A stretch of DNA of 64,000 nt, from contig NZ_JAATVW010000009.1 in the NCBI RefSeq assembly GCF_011947225.1, forward strand, positions 1 to 64,000, read 5' to 3'. Shown in pieces: positions 15,182-23,755 of this stretch. The position numbers and the translations under genes are program-made. This DNA is from Planosporangium flavigriseum. Its GTDB lineage: Bacteria > Actinomycetota > Actinomycetes > Mycobacteriales > Micromonosporaceae. Position 1 is the first letter of the stretch. Every line of letters starts with the position of its first letter. Below the pieces are notes generated by a model. It had not been told where the DNA came from. It was given only the letters and a program-made list of their open reading frames with translations, and did not search any database.

Positions 15182-16648
15182 TCATGCAGTTTGCGTGCTG
15201 GGGGCCGGCGCCCGCGCCGCCGTCTGGAGCGGCTTGTGCGGCTCCTGGAGTTCGGCGAGGGCGCTGATGTCGCGGGAGAAGAGCGCGTCGAAGATCCAGT
15301 CGGTGAGCACCCGGGCCTTGCCGGCCCCGCTCGGCAGCATGAGCCAGTGGTACACCCGGTGCAGCAGCCAGGCCGGCGTGCCGCTCAGGCGTACCCCGTA
15401 GACCTCGGCCACGCCTTGCATGCGCCCCATGCCCATCACAGAGCCGGCGTAGCGGTGTCGGTACGGCTTGGGTGGGCCGTTGCGCTGCGGGCCCCGGACG
15501 TCGGCGACGAGGTTGTCGGCCAGGCGTCGACCCTGCCGGATCGCGTGCTGGGCGGTGGGCGCGCACAGCGCTCCGGGTTCGTCGCACGTGAGGTCGGGCA
15601 CCGCGGCGCAGTCACCGCCGGTCCAGGCGCCCGGCGTTCCGCGTACCCGCAGATAGGCGTCGGCGAGCACGCGACCTTCGGGATCGCGGGGGAGGTCGGT
15701 GTGGTCGAGCATCGGATGGGGCCGGATACCGGCCGTCCACACCTTCGTGTTGGCCTCGACGACGTCGCCGGCGTGCCGGCCGTGGAACCTGACCCGTCCG
15801 CCGACGCAGGAGGCGATGCTGGTTTCGAGCCAGATCTCCACCCCTCGCGCGCGGAGCACGTTCGCGGTGTACTCACCGAGTGCGGGGCTGACCTCGGGCA
15901 GGATGCGGTCGGTGGGCTCGACCAGGATCCAGCGGACCTTTTCGTGCCGTAGTTCGGCGAACGTCTTGATGGCGTCCATCGACCGGTCCGACAGCTCGCC
16001 CACGGCCTCCACGCCGGCGTAGCCAGCGCCGAAGACCACGAACGTCAGGGCTCGGCGCCGTACGGCGGGATCGGAGGTGGAGGCCGCCAGCGCGAGCTGG
16101 ATGATCACCCGGTTGCGCAGGAAGACGGCCTCGCCGAGGGTCTCGAACCCCACGGCGAGTTCGGCGAGCCCGGGTACCGGCGCCGTCCGGGAGACCGTGC
16201 CGGGGCCGACCACGACATGGTCGTACGCGAGGTCGCGCTCTGAGCCGTCGATCAGCCGCACCCGAGCCGTCCGGTCGGCGTGCCGCAACTCGACGACCTC
16301 AGCGGTGACGACGTGGAACCGGGGCAGCGCCGGGCGCACGGGGACGGTGACGTGCCGGGGTTCGACGGTGCCGGCGGCGACCTCGGGCAGCAGCGGCTGG
16401 TAGGTCATGTGGGTCAGGGGTTCGGCGAGGATTAGTTCCGCTTCTCCCGGCGGTAAGCGTTGCTGCAGGCGCTGGGCTGCGTACAGGCCGAGATGGCCGC
16501 CTCCGATGACGAGGATGCGGGGAGGGTGGTCCGTGCCGGGCCTTGCGGCCAGCTTGCGCACGAGATAGCGCTTACCCGGCTTGTCCGCCGTTATGCCGGC
16601 TCCGGCTCGGGACGGCGCTGCGGGTGGCGCTCCGGTTGCTGCGGGCAC
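15182..16648 (-). CDS. ndh: Type II NADH dehydrogenase (NAD(P)/FAD-dependent oxidoreductase)
   Basis: A 488-residue single-subunit NADH:quinone oxidoreductase. An N-terminal FAD Rossmann motif (ILVIGGGHLGLYAAQRL, about 44-60) is followed by a second nucleotide-binding motif (FVVFGAGYAGVEAVGELSD). The FAD-contact region AWTGGDCAAVPD lies near residue 350, and an amphipathic C-terminus would dock on the membrane. It passes electrons from NADH to menaquinone without proton pumping. The GTG start at 16648 is supported by AGGAGAG upstream. A 40-residue leader before the Rossmann fold is longer than usual. The 150-bp gap downstream holds the promoter region of the binding-protein gene. Confidence 0.88.
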   Translation of the reverse strand: MPAATGAPPAAPSRAGAGITADKPGKRYLVRKLAARPGTDHPPRILVIGGGHLGLYAAQRLQQRLPPGEAELILAEPLTHMTYQPLLPEVAAGTVEPRHVTVPVRPALPRFHVVTAEVVELRHADRTARVRLIDGSERDLAYDHVVVGPGTVSRTAPVPGLAELAVGFETLGEAVFLRNRVIIQLALAASTSDPAVRRRALTFVVFGAGYAGVEAVGELSDRSMDAIKTFAELRHEKVRWILVEPTDRILPEVSPALGEYTANVLRARGVEIWLETSIASCVGGRVRFHGRHAGDVVEANTKVWTAGIRPHPMLDHTDLPRDPEGRVLADAYLRVRGTPGAWTGGDCAAVPDLTCDEPGALCAPTAQHAIRQGRRLADNLVADVRGPQRNGPPKPYRHRYAGSVMGMGRMQGVAEVYGVRLSGTPAWLLHRVYHWLMLPSGAGKARVLTDWIFDALFSRDISALAELQEPHKPLQTAARAPAPSTQTA

Positions 16649-16698
16649 CGGGCTCTCCTACCGTCGTCACAGTGGCCCTGACGCCTGGGGAGGCGGCC

Positions 16699-16995
16699 AT
16701 GACGCGAGAAGAGATCACCCAATCGGTGCTGGCGGCGAAGCTCGCGCGCGGGTTGTCCTGGCAGGATCTCGCTGACGCGATCAGCAAGCCGGTGGCGTGG
16801 GTGGTGGCGGCGCTGTTCGGCCAGCGCGCCCTGCACCCTGCCGACGCCGCGGCCTTGGCCACGAAGCTCGGGCTGCCCGAGTGTGCCGCACTGGCCATGG
16901 CGGCGCCGGCGGGCGGCGGCCCGGCCACGGCGGTATCGAAGGATCCGGCCGTTGACCGGGTTTACGAGGTGCTGTGGGTCTACGGTCCCCGATGA
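16699..16995 (+). pseudogene. cynS: Truncated cyanate hydratase (cyanase) remnant
   Basis: The 98 codons match the N-terminal DNA-binding-like helical domain of cyanase almost from the first residue (MTREEITQSVLAAKLARGLSW, then FGQRALHPADAAALATKLGL). They continue to the DRVYEVLWVYG segment, which keeps the catalytic-type Arg87 and Glu90. Reading then stops at GPR-stop. Full cyanases have about 50 more residues, including the active-site Ser and the beta domain that forms the decamer. None of these is found in any frame downstream, so this is a 3' deletion, not a frameshift. A TACCGT -10-like box lies about 35 bp upstream. It is probably non-functional. A new small DNA-binding product is possible but less likely. 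Confidence 0.8.
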
Positions 16996-17180
16996 TCGTC
17001 ACGGCCGGCAGCTATCGGCGTCGCCCGGTCGTACCGGCGCTGTAACGGCAGCCGGTGCCGATCGTTGATGCCCGTTCTTGTTCCATCTATATTCATGTAT
17101 TTAAATCTGCGCAGGGTTGGGCGACGCTGCCCGAGGTTATTGGGGTTGCCGTGCGGCGCGGGTGAACTACCGTCAGCGTG

Positions 17181-17321
17181 ATGACGAACGCAGCGGTCCA
17201 GCTCGGCGGTGTCTACGTGCCACTTGTCACCCCGTTCGACTCCGACGGATCGGTGGCGGCGGTCCGGGCCGGGCTGGACGCTATCCAGCGACTTGCACGA
17301 TGCGCAGAAACGGTCGTCTAA
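17181..17321 (+). pseudogene. N-terminal fragment of a DapA-family gene
   Basis: From the ATG at 17181, 46 codons run to a TAA. The first 32 residues are the characteristic start of a DHDPS-family enzyme (LGGVYVPLVTPFDSDGSV). The reading then passes into unrelated sequence (AIQRLARCAETVV) and stops; the GxTGE loop, catalytic Tyr and Lys are absent. It is a different copy from the intact DapA-like gene at 391. A TACCGT box 10 bp before the ATG suggests that the old promoter remains. Together with the cyanase remnant it marks a decayed stretch between ndh and the chemoreceptor gene. Confidence 0.72.
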
Positions 17322-17375
17322 ACGCTCATTGATGCCCCATCGGCGCCGATGACTACGGCAACGATCGGGGGTGTC

Positions 17376-18560
17376 ATGTACAAGCTCGTGAACTGGATTC
17401 CGGCGAAGGTCCGGAACGTGGGGGCACTGCTCAGCTACATCACGGCGATCCTCACGCTCAGCATCGTCGGGCACAACGCCGCTACGGCCGCGCTGGCCGA
17501 GCTGCCCGCCGGTTCGTCGGCCCGGGAAGGCCTGCAGACGCTCGCCACGCTCGCGATCTGGTTTCCCGCTCTGGTGCCGGTCGTCGTGTTCGTACAGCTG
17601 TCGGTTCAGTTGACGGTGGTGCGGGGGCTCCGGCACGCGGCCAAGGTCGCCATGGCCGCCGCTGAGGGCGACATGACGATCCGGATGGACGTCATGGGCA
17701 AGGACGAGCTTGCGCTGCTGGCCAGTTCGTTCAACACCATGACCATCCAGATGGGCGAGACCGTCCGCAACATGCGGGAGACCGCGAACCGGCTCGCGGC
17801 CGCCGCCCAGGGCCTGGAGTCCACGAGCAGCACGATGGAAGGCTCGGTACACGAGACGGCCAGCCAGCTGGAGACCGTGTACAGCTCGGCGGAGCGGTCC
17901 ACTCATGACCTGGCGGGGATCGCGCTCAGCACCGGGGAGTTGCAGCGCGCCATCGCCGAGATCAGTACCAACACCACCGCGGTGTCGACCGCGGCCGCCG
18001 GCGCGATCGACACCGCGGAGCTGGCGGCGACCAACGTCGACCAGTTGCGCGAGTCCAGTCGCCGCATCGGCGAGGTGGTTCGGACGATCACCGCGATCGC
18101 GGCGCAGACCAACCTGCTCGCGCTGAACGCCACCATCGAGGCGGCTCGCGCCGGTGCGGCCGGGCGCGGGTTCGCCATCGTCGCCGGCGAGGTCAAGGAC
18201 CTTGCGACCGCGACCGCGGCCGCCACCGAGGAGATCACCCAGAAGATCGGCGACATCCAGGCCGAAACCGAACGGGCCGTCGAGGCCGTCGCCAGCATCG
18301 CCTCGGTGATCGAGTCCATCAGCGCGTACCAGCACACCATCGCCTCGGTGGTGGAGGAGCAGACGACCGCCGCGCACGCCATGGCGAGCGGAGCGGGTCA
18401 CGCGTCGGAGAACTCCACGGCCGTCACGGCCGCCGTCACCGGCGTCCGGGACGCGGCCGCTCGCGCCAGCGACGCCACGACCCAGACCCGCGGCGCCGCC
18501 GCCGAGCTCGCGGCCATGTCGACCGAGCTGACCAGGCTGGCGTCCTCGTTCCGCTGTTGA
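17376..18560 (+). CDS. Methyl-accepting chemotaxis protein without periplasmic sensor
   Basis: A chemoreceptor of 394 residues from the ATG at 17376, which has GGGGG 5 nt upstream; an in-frame ATG at 17349 would add nine residues. Two hydrophobic segments (about 12-38 and 54-82) are joined by a loop of only about 15 residues, so there is no extracytoplasmic ligand domain. A HAMP-like linker ([23 protein letters not shown]) leads into a long coiled-coil signalling domain. The conserved hairpin tip is [20 protein letters not shown] and [15 protein letters not shown]. It would control a CheA kinase, probably sensing membrane state or internal signals. It lies next to two c-di-GMP genes, which fits a motility or behaviour theme. 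Confidence 0.88.
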   Translation: MYKLVNWIPAKVRNVGALLSYITAILTLSIVGHNAATAALAELPAGSSAREGLQTLATLAIWFPALVPVVVFVQLSVQLTVVRGLRHAAKVAMAAAEGDMTIRMDVMGKDELALLASSFNTMTIQMGETVRNMRETANRLAAAAQGLESTSSTMEGSVHETASQLETVYSSAERSTHDLAGIALSTGELQRAIAEISTNTTAVSTAAAGAIDTAELAATNVDQLRESSRRIGEVVRTITAIAAQTNLLALNATIEAARAGAAGRGFAIVAGEVKDLATATAAATEEITQKIGDIQAETERAVEAVASIASVIESISAYQHTIASVVEEQTTAAHAMASGAGHASENSTAVTAAVTGVRDAAARASDATTQTRGAAAELAAMSTELTRLASSFRC

Positions 18561-18583
18561 CCTGTGGCGCGTGGTGCCGGCGC

Positions 18584-21211
18584 TCAGCTGGCGACGTCGG
18601 TGCTGCGGTCAGTCCCGGTCAGGCGCTTGACCACGTCGGCGAGCCTGGCCGGCGCGACGGCCGGGCTGAACAGGTAACCCTGCGCCCCGGTGCAGCCGAG
18701 GTCGCGCAGGACGGCGAGCTGTTCGGGCGTCTCCACACCCTCCGCGACCGTGATCATGCGCAGCCGACTGGCCAACCGGACCACGGAGGACGTGATCGCC
18801 AGGGCGTCGGCGTCCTCGGTGATGTGCTCGATGAAGCTGCGGTCGATCTTGAGCTTGCTGGCCGGCAGCCGGCTGAGGTAGCCCAGCGAACTGTAGCCGG
18901 TGCCGAAGTCGTCGATGGCCGACTGGATCCCATGCGCCTTGAGCCGTTCGAGGACCGCCCGCGCCTGCTCGAGGTTGGCCATCATGGCGCTCTCGGTGAC
19001 CTCCAGCATGAGCTCGTCGACCGACAGGTCGCCGGTGCGGAACACCGACAGCACCGTCTCTTCCAGACTCGGGTCGGAGAGATGGGTGGCGGAGATGTTC
19101 ACGTTGATGTGCAGGCTGGGCAGGGCGCGCCGCAGTGTGGCGGCGTCGCGGCGGACCCGGTCGAGCGCCCACCGGTCCAGGGCCGGTGCGAGGCCGGTCG
19201 CCTCGGCCACGGCCACGAACTTGGCGGGGGAGACCGGCCCGCGGGTGGGGTGGTGCCAGCGCGCGAGCGCCTCCGCCCCGAGCACTTCGCCCGTGCGCAG
19301 GTTCACCACCGGCTGGTAGTACAGGACCAGTTCGTCGCGGGCCAGGGCGTCGCGCAGGTCATTGCTGAGCGACAGGCGGTCGGCCGACTCCTCGGCGAGC
19401 GCGGCGTTGAAGACCTGGACCCGGTTGCGGCCGCGGGCCTTGGCGTCGTACATGGCCGCCTCGGCGAAGCGTACGAGATCGGGTGCCGAGTGCGGCGGGC
19501 AGATCGCGATGCCGACCGAGATCCGGGCGTGCAGCCGCTGACCGTCCAGGTCGAACGGCTCCGAGAATCCGGCCATGATCCGGTCGGCGACCTCGTGGGC
19601 ACGCTCCTCGTCGGTGTCCTCGCAGACGATGACGAACCCGTCGCCGCCGAACCGGGCGACGGTGTCCTCCGGCCGTACCGCCGAGATCAGTCGCTGCCCG
19701 ACGTGTACGAGTAGCTGATCGCCGGCTTCGTGGCCCCAGGTGTCGTTGATGAGCTTGAACTGGTCGAGGTCGACCATGATGACGGTGACCGGACTGCTGA
19801 CCCGGGCGCCGCGGGAGATCGCGCGTTCGAGCCGGTCGTTCAGCAGCGCGCGGTTGGCCAGGCCGGTCAGTTCGTCGCGCAGCGCTCGTTGCTGCAGTTC
19901 GCGCTCGGCCCGGCGGGCGCTGGTCACGTCGGCGATCATCGCGAGCGATCCGGACTGGCCGGTGTCGTCGCGCAGCGGGCTGGCGCTGATGCGCAGCACG
20001 CGGGTCCCGCCGTCGGGGTGCGGGTACGACAGTTCGTACTCCTCGGTGCCCCGCTCGGTCCGGCTGTTCAGATTGGCGATGACGGGGGCGACGTTCGCCG
20101 CGCCGACCAGCTCCGTGACCGGCCGCCGGTAGATCTCGTCGATGGGGACGCCGAGGATGGCGGCCAGCTTGTCGTTGGCGTACAGGGTGCGACCGGACCG
20201 GTCCATGGTCCAGATGCCCTCCTGCGCGGTCTCCGCGATCGCCCGGTACCGCGCCTCCGACACCCGGAGGGCCTGTTCGGCGGCGCGCAACTCGCGCAGG
20301 TCGTGCAGGAAGGCCGCGATCCCGTACGGCGTGCCGTCCGCGTCCTTGACCACGGCGGCCTGGACCAGCACCGGGACGGCAGAACCGTCCCCGGCGGCGA
20401 GGATCCGCTCCCAGGAACCGGCGTCGGCGTCACCGCGGAGCAGGGCCGCGAGGCGCTCGTTACCCGCCCCTTGGTCGCTCGGGTGGTAGAAGGCGCACAA
20501 CGGCGCCCCCTCGACCTCGTGCCGCGGCCGGCCGAGCAGCGCGCACACCGCGTCGTTGACGCTTGTCACGTACCCGGACAGGGAAACTTCCGTCTGCGGG
20601 GCGCCCACCCGTTCGAAGTGGTCCCGGAACTTCCGGTCGCTCGCGGCGAGGTCGGCCTTTGCGCGGATATCCGCGGTGAGGTCACGCGACAGCCCGCTCA
20701 CCCCGACGACCGCGCCGGCCTCGAACACCGGCGACAGGCGCACCGCCACGTTCACCAGCGAGCCGTCCTTGTGGACGGCCTTGGTGACGAAGACCTCGGG
20801 TGACTCGCCGGCCAGGACGGCAGCCCGGACCGCGCCGAGTAGCGCGCTCTCCTCCGCCGGGACCAGGAGGTCGACGTGCCGGCCGATCAACTCGCCGGGC
20901 TCGTACCCGAAGACGTCCCTGGCCGCGGGGTTGACCGCGCGGATGACGCCGTCCGGATCGGTTTCGACGATGGCGTCGTCGGAGTTCTCGACGATGACGG
21001 CGAAGTGCCGGACCTGCGTCACGTCGCGGTGGTCGGCGGGGGCGATGAGGTCAGCCAGGACCCGGCCGACGGCCTGCGACGACTCGTACCCGTACAGCTT
21101 TTCGGCGGCGGCGTTCCAGTACAGCACCCGGCCGGCGAGATCGGTGGCGATCATCGCCTGGCCGGCAGCCAGCGCGCGCTCGTGGAAGTGGGGCGGCAGG
21201 GAGGCGTTCAC
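18584..21211 (-). CDS. PAS-PAS-PAS-PAS-GGDEF-EAL protein, probable c-di-GMP phosphodiesterase with degenerate cyclase domain
   Basis: 875 residues and apparently soluble. About four PAS/PAC modules fill residues 1-430 (motifs such as GYESSQAVGRVLADLIAP, VFGYEPGELIGRHVDLL, ILGVPIDEIYRRPVTELVG). The GGDEF domain (about 435-600) carries GGDGF at about 519-523, so the catalytic Glu is replaced by Gly, but an RPED inhibitory-site motif remains. The EAL domain (about 615-865) keeps EAL, NVNIS, EVTES, DDFGTGYSSL, LKIDRSFI and AEGVE, the full set for hydrolysing c-di-GMP. The expected output is PAS-regulated phosphodiesterase activity with the GGDEF domain acting as a regulatory site. The GTG start at 21211 follows GGAGG. 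It is convergent with the chemoreceptor gene. Confidence 0.88.
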   Translation of the reverse strand: MNASLPPHFHERALAAGQAMIATDLAGRVLYWNAAAEKLYGYESSQAVGRVLADLIAPADHRDVTQVRHFAVIVENSDDAIVETDPDGVIRAVNPAARDVFGYEPGELIGRHVDLLVPAEESALLGAVRAAVLAGESPEVFVTKAVHKDGSLVNVAVRLSPVFEAGAVVGVSGLSRDLTADIRAKADLAASDRKFRDHFERVGAPQTEVSLSGYVTSVNDAVCALLGRPRHEVEGAPLCAFYHPSDQGAGNERLAALLRGDADAGSWERILAAGDGSAVPVLVQAAVVKDADGTPYGIAAFLHDLRELRAAEQALRVSEARYRAIAETAQEGIWTMDRSGRTLYANDKLAAILGVPIDEIYRRPVTELVGAANVAPVIANLNSRTERGTEEYELSYPHPDGGTRVLRISASPLRDDTGQSGSLAMIADVTSARRAERELQQRALRDELTGLANRALLNDRLERAISRGARVSSPVTVIMVDLDQFKLINDTWGHEAGDQLLVHVGQRLISAVRPEDTVARFGGDGFVIVCEDTDEERAHEVADRIMAGFSEPFDLDGQRLHARISVGIAICPPHSAPDLVRFAEAAMYDAKARGRNRVQVFNAALAEESADRLSLSNDLRDALARDELVLYYQPVVNLRTGEVLGAEALARWHHPTRGPVSPAKFVAVAEATGLAPALDRWALDRVRRDAATLRRALPSLHINVNISATHLSDPSLEETVLSVFRTGDLSVDELMLEVTESAMMANLEQARAVLERLKAHGIQSAIDDFGTGYSSLGYLSRLPASKLKIDRSFIEHITEDADALAITSSVVRLASRLRMITVAEGVETPEQLAVLRDLGCTGAQGYLFSPAVAPARLADVVKRLTGTDRSTDVAS

Positions 21212-21550
21212 GCGTCAACCTCCGATCACGTCAGTCCGGCCGGTAGCACCGGGGCGCGAAGAGCCAGGCGCTGCGGCGGGCAGCAGGATCGTCCTACCTG
21301 AAAGGGTTTGCACTCACTTCTCCGAGCCGCGTTGCACATGGATTACGACCTGCCAGATCGGTCGGAATATCGAGGCTGTGAGGTATTCCGACAAGCTCCT
21401 GCGAATATTTTGAGCTGTTGACGCCCGCTTTTCCGGGCCGGCGATACCGCGTAAAGGGCACCTCATAAAGAATACGAAAGCGATTCATTGAAGTTGGCAT
21501 TGCTGTCCGTCCATCGGCGGGGAGTGTGTGGATCCGGCCTCGCCCCCCGG
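21212..21550. other. Intergenic region of lower GC, no gene seen
   Basis: This 339-bp gap lies between two minus-strand c-di-GMP genes. Bases about 21,300-21,490 are visibly richer in A/T than the surroundings and probably hold the promoter of the PAS-GGDEF-EAL gene. A 68-codon minus-strand reading frame here has no ribosome binding site, poor codon usage and no recognisable motif, so it is not called. Confidence 0.5.
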
Positions 21551-22594
21551 CTACGGTGCGCCGAAGGGGTCGGAGCCGGTGGGCACCAGGCCCTGGCCGC
21601 GTCGTACCGGCGGGTCCACGGCGCGGTGGAGTGCCTGCTTCGCGCGGTAAAGGCGCCGGTCAGCGACCTGGATCAGGGCTTCGAGCGTAGCGCCGTCGCG
21701 CGGGGCGGTGGCCCAGCCGACGCTGACGCCGGTGGGTTCGCGGACCGCCGCGCCGATTCTGCCCGCGACCGACCGGGCGGTGGCCTCGTCGGCGTCGACC
21801 AGAACGACGACGAACTCGTCACCGCCCGTACGCGCGATCGCGTCCCCGGAGCGCAGTACCTCGCGAGCCATCGACACCGTCCGTCGCAGCAGCTCGTCGC
21901 CGGCGGCATGGCCGAGGCTGTCGTTGACCTGCTTGAATCGGTCGACGTCCAGGCAGACCACGGAGGGGCCAGGGCCGCCGCCGTTCCGGAACAGTCGGGT
22001 GGCGAGATCGGCCAGGCCGCGCCGGTTGAGCGCCCCGGTGAGCGGGTCCAGCTCGGCGAGAGCGCGCAGTTGGGCGCGTTGCCGCGCCACCAGCCGCGCC
22101 TGGGTGCCGCACACCGAGATCAGGACCAGCATTCCCGCGACGTAGATGAACAGATGGCCGGGGCGCGGCGGTGGTCCGGCCATGCCGACGACAAGAAACG
22201 CCCCGAGGCTGAGCGCCTCGAGCCCGATCATCGCGCGGAGGTGCGGAGTGTAGATGGCGAGGAACACGGAGGTGGTCACGAACCCCAGGGCGGCTGGTGA
22301 ATCCGCGCCGCCGTCCCAGTACGCGCCGATGCCGGCCACGGCGAGCGAGACCAGGAAGATCGCAAACGAGATGCGGTACACCGACGCCTTCGTGGTCACC
22401 GTCTTCGCTGCCCACGCGCCGATCGCGCCAGCCGCCATCGCGCTGCCGTAGCCGACGAGCATGAAGCCGCGGTTCGGCTCGTGCATCGTGATGAGGCAGT
22501 AGGTGAACGCGACCCCGTGCGAGACGATGTAGAGCACGGCGCCGAGCAGCATCCTGCGGCGGCGCTCGGTCACCCGGTAGTCCACTGGGCCCAC
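21551..22594 (-). CDS. Membrane-bound diguanylate cyclase (GGDEF)
   Basis: A 347-residue protein with about six transmembrane helices in residues 10-170 (no large loops) and a C-terminal GGDEF domain (about 180-330). The active-site GGDEF motif at about 256-260 is intact in ARTGGDEFVVVL, and an RSGD inhibitory site lies five residues upstream, so feedback inhibition by c-di-GMP is expected. DxLTGxxNRRG and DVDRFKQVNDSLGH are present. It makes c-di-GMP, in contrast to the neighbouring EAL enzyme that should degrade it. The GTG at 22594 is preceded by AGGAC; a second GTG nine bases in is possible. Confidence 0.9.
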   Translation of the reverse strand: MGPVDYRVTERRRRMLLGAVLYIVSHGVAFTYCLITMHEPNRGFMLVGYGSAMAAGAIGAWAAKTVTTKASVYRISFAIFLVSLAVAGIGAYWDGGADSPAALGFVTTSVFLAIYTPHLRAMIGLEALSLGAFLVVGMAGPPPRPGHLFIYVAGMLVLISVCGTQARLVARQRAQLRALAELDPLTGALNRRGLADLATRLFRNGGGPGPSVVCLDVDRFKQVNDSLGHAAGDELLRRTVSMAREVLRSGDAIARTGGDEFVVVLVDADEATARSVAGRIGAAVREPTGVSVGWATAPRDGATLEALIQVADRRLYRAKQALHRAVDPPVRRGQGLVPTGSDPFGAP

Positions 22595-22762
22595 GTCGTC
22601 CTATCGGCACTCATGGCTGAGCCATAAGCAAAACCGATCGTTGGGACCGCGCTGGTGGTCCGTGCCGAGGCCGCTTACCTGGAACATCTCACCACTGCGA
22701 CATTCAATAACGTTTCTTGAATTGCGGTCAATACCCGCACCTGGGCGCGGTGGGCGGGCGCT

Positions 22763-22806
22763 GTCCGGTCACTTTGCGGTCACTGTCCGGTCACTGTCCG
22801 GTCAGT
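22763..22806. repeat. Four tandem 11-bp repeats at the end of the LLM gene
   Basis: Units of GTCCGGTCACT (second unit TTGCGGTCACT, fourth ending AGT) run head to tail across the stop codon of the minus-strand LLM gene at 22791. The 11-bp period is not codon-neutral, so repeat-number change would alter or extend the C-terminus. The rest of the gap to the cyclase gene (22595-22762) shows nothing recognisable. Confidence 0.8.
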
Positions 22807-23717
22807 GCGGGGGCCAGTATCCGTAGGTGTTCCAGCTGCTCGCCGGCGGTGTCCGTGACGGGCTGGACGCATACGTGGTCCGCGCCGGCATCGTGGTGGG
22901 CCCGGACCCGTTCGGCGATCGTCTCCGGAGTGCCCCACACGACGATCGCGTCGACGAGGGCGTCGCTGCCGCCGTCCGCGAAGTCCTCGTCGCTCCAGCC
23001 CAGCTCCCGCAGATTGTTCAGATAGTTCGGCAGGGCGAGGTAGAACGCCATGTACGCACGGGCGGCCCGGCGTGCCCGCGCGGCGTCGACGTCGAGGACG
23101 AGCGCCTGCTCGGGGGCGAGTACCGGATCGGGCCCGAGGACTGCGCGGGCGCGTGCGGTGTGCTCGGGCGGCACGAAGTAGGAGTGGGCGCCGTGGGTGC
23201 GCTCCGCGGACAGCTCCAGCATCCGGCCGCGCAGGGCCGCGAGCATCCTCGGTGGCGCTTCCGGTAGCGGCGCGTGGTACTCAACCCGGTCCATCGCGTC
23301 CAGGTAGGCGCGCATCCTCGACAGCGGGCCGCCGTACTCCTCACCTCGCGGCTGCACGAGAGGCCGGTGACTCACCCCCAGGCCCAGCAGGAACCGGCCG
23401 CCGGACGCCTCCGCCAGAGTGTTCGCTCCGTTCGCGGCGGCGGTGGCGTCGCGGGCCCAGATGTTGGCGATACCGGTCGCGACCACCAGCCGGCGCGACC
23501 CCGAAAGGAGGATGGCCGAGTGGGTCAGCGCCTCCTTGGTCCACGGCGCCTCACCCAGCCACACCGCCCCGTAGCCGAGGTCCTCCAACTCTGCGGCGGC
23601 CGACCGCTCGAAGGACGCCGACTCGTCGCTCAGCGCGAAGCTCCACACGCCCACCCGGCCGATGCGCTGCTTGAGGGCGGCGGTGTCGACACGGCGGGGC
23701 TGCTCCTGCTGGGCCAT
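22791..23717 (-). CDS. LLM-class flavin oxidoreductase, probably F420-dependent
   Basis: A 308-residue luciferase-like TIM-barrel protein. The N-terminal segment RIGRVGVWSFALSDESASF, the GYGAVWLGEAPW strand and LGLGVSHRPLVQ loop fit the actinobacterial subfamily usually annotated as probable F420-dependent oxidoreductases (MSMEG_4141-like). The cofactor is inferred from family, not shown by a unique residue. The C-terminus ends within a repeat array. The ATG at 23717 is 38 bp from the divergent helicase gene, so the two share a very short promoter region. Confidence 0.82.
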   Translation of the reverse strand: MAQQEQPRRVDTAALKQRIGRVGVWSFALSDESASFERSAAAELEDLGYGAVWLGEAPWTKEALTHSAILLSGSRRLVVATGIANIWARDATAAANGANTLAEASGGRFLLGLGVSHRPLVQPRGEEYGGPLSRMRAYLDAMDRVEYHAPLPEAPPRMLAALRGRMLELSAERTHGAHSYFVPPEHTARARAVLGPDPVLAPEQALVLDVDAARARRAARAYMAFYLALPNYLNNLRELGWSDEDFADGGSDALVDAIVVWGTPETIAERVRAHHDAGADHVCVQPVTDTAGEQLEHLRILAPALTGQ

Positions 23718-23755
23718 GCCGGAGCCACTACCCGAATCCGGCAGAATCAGGCGTC

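Noticed and set aside
21294-21500. 68-codon minus-strand frame in the low-GC gap
   Set aside because: No ribosome binding site, no motif, and base usage typical of a promoter region.
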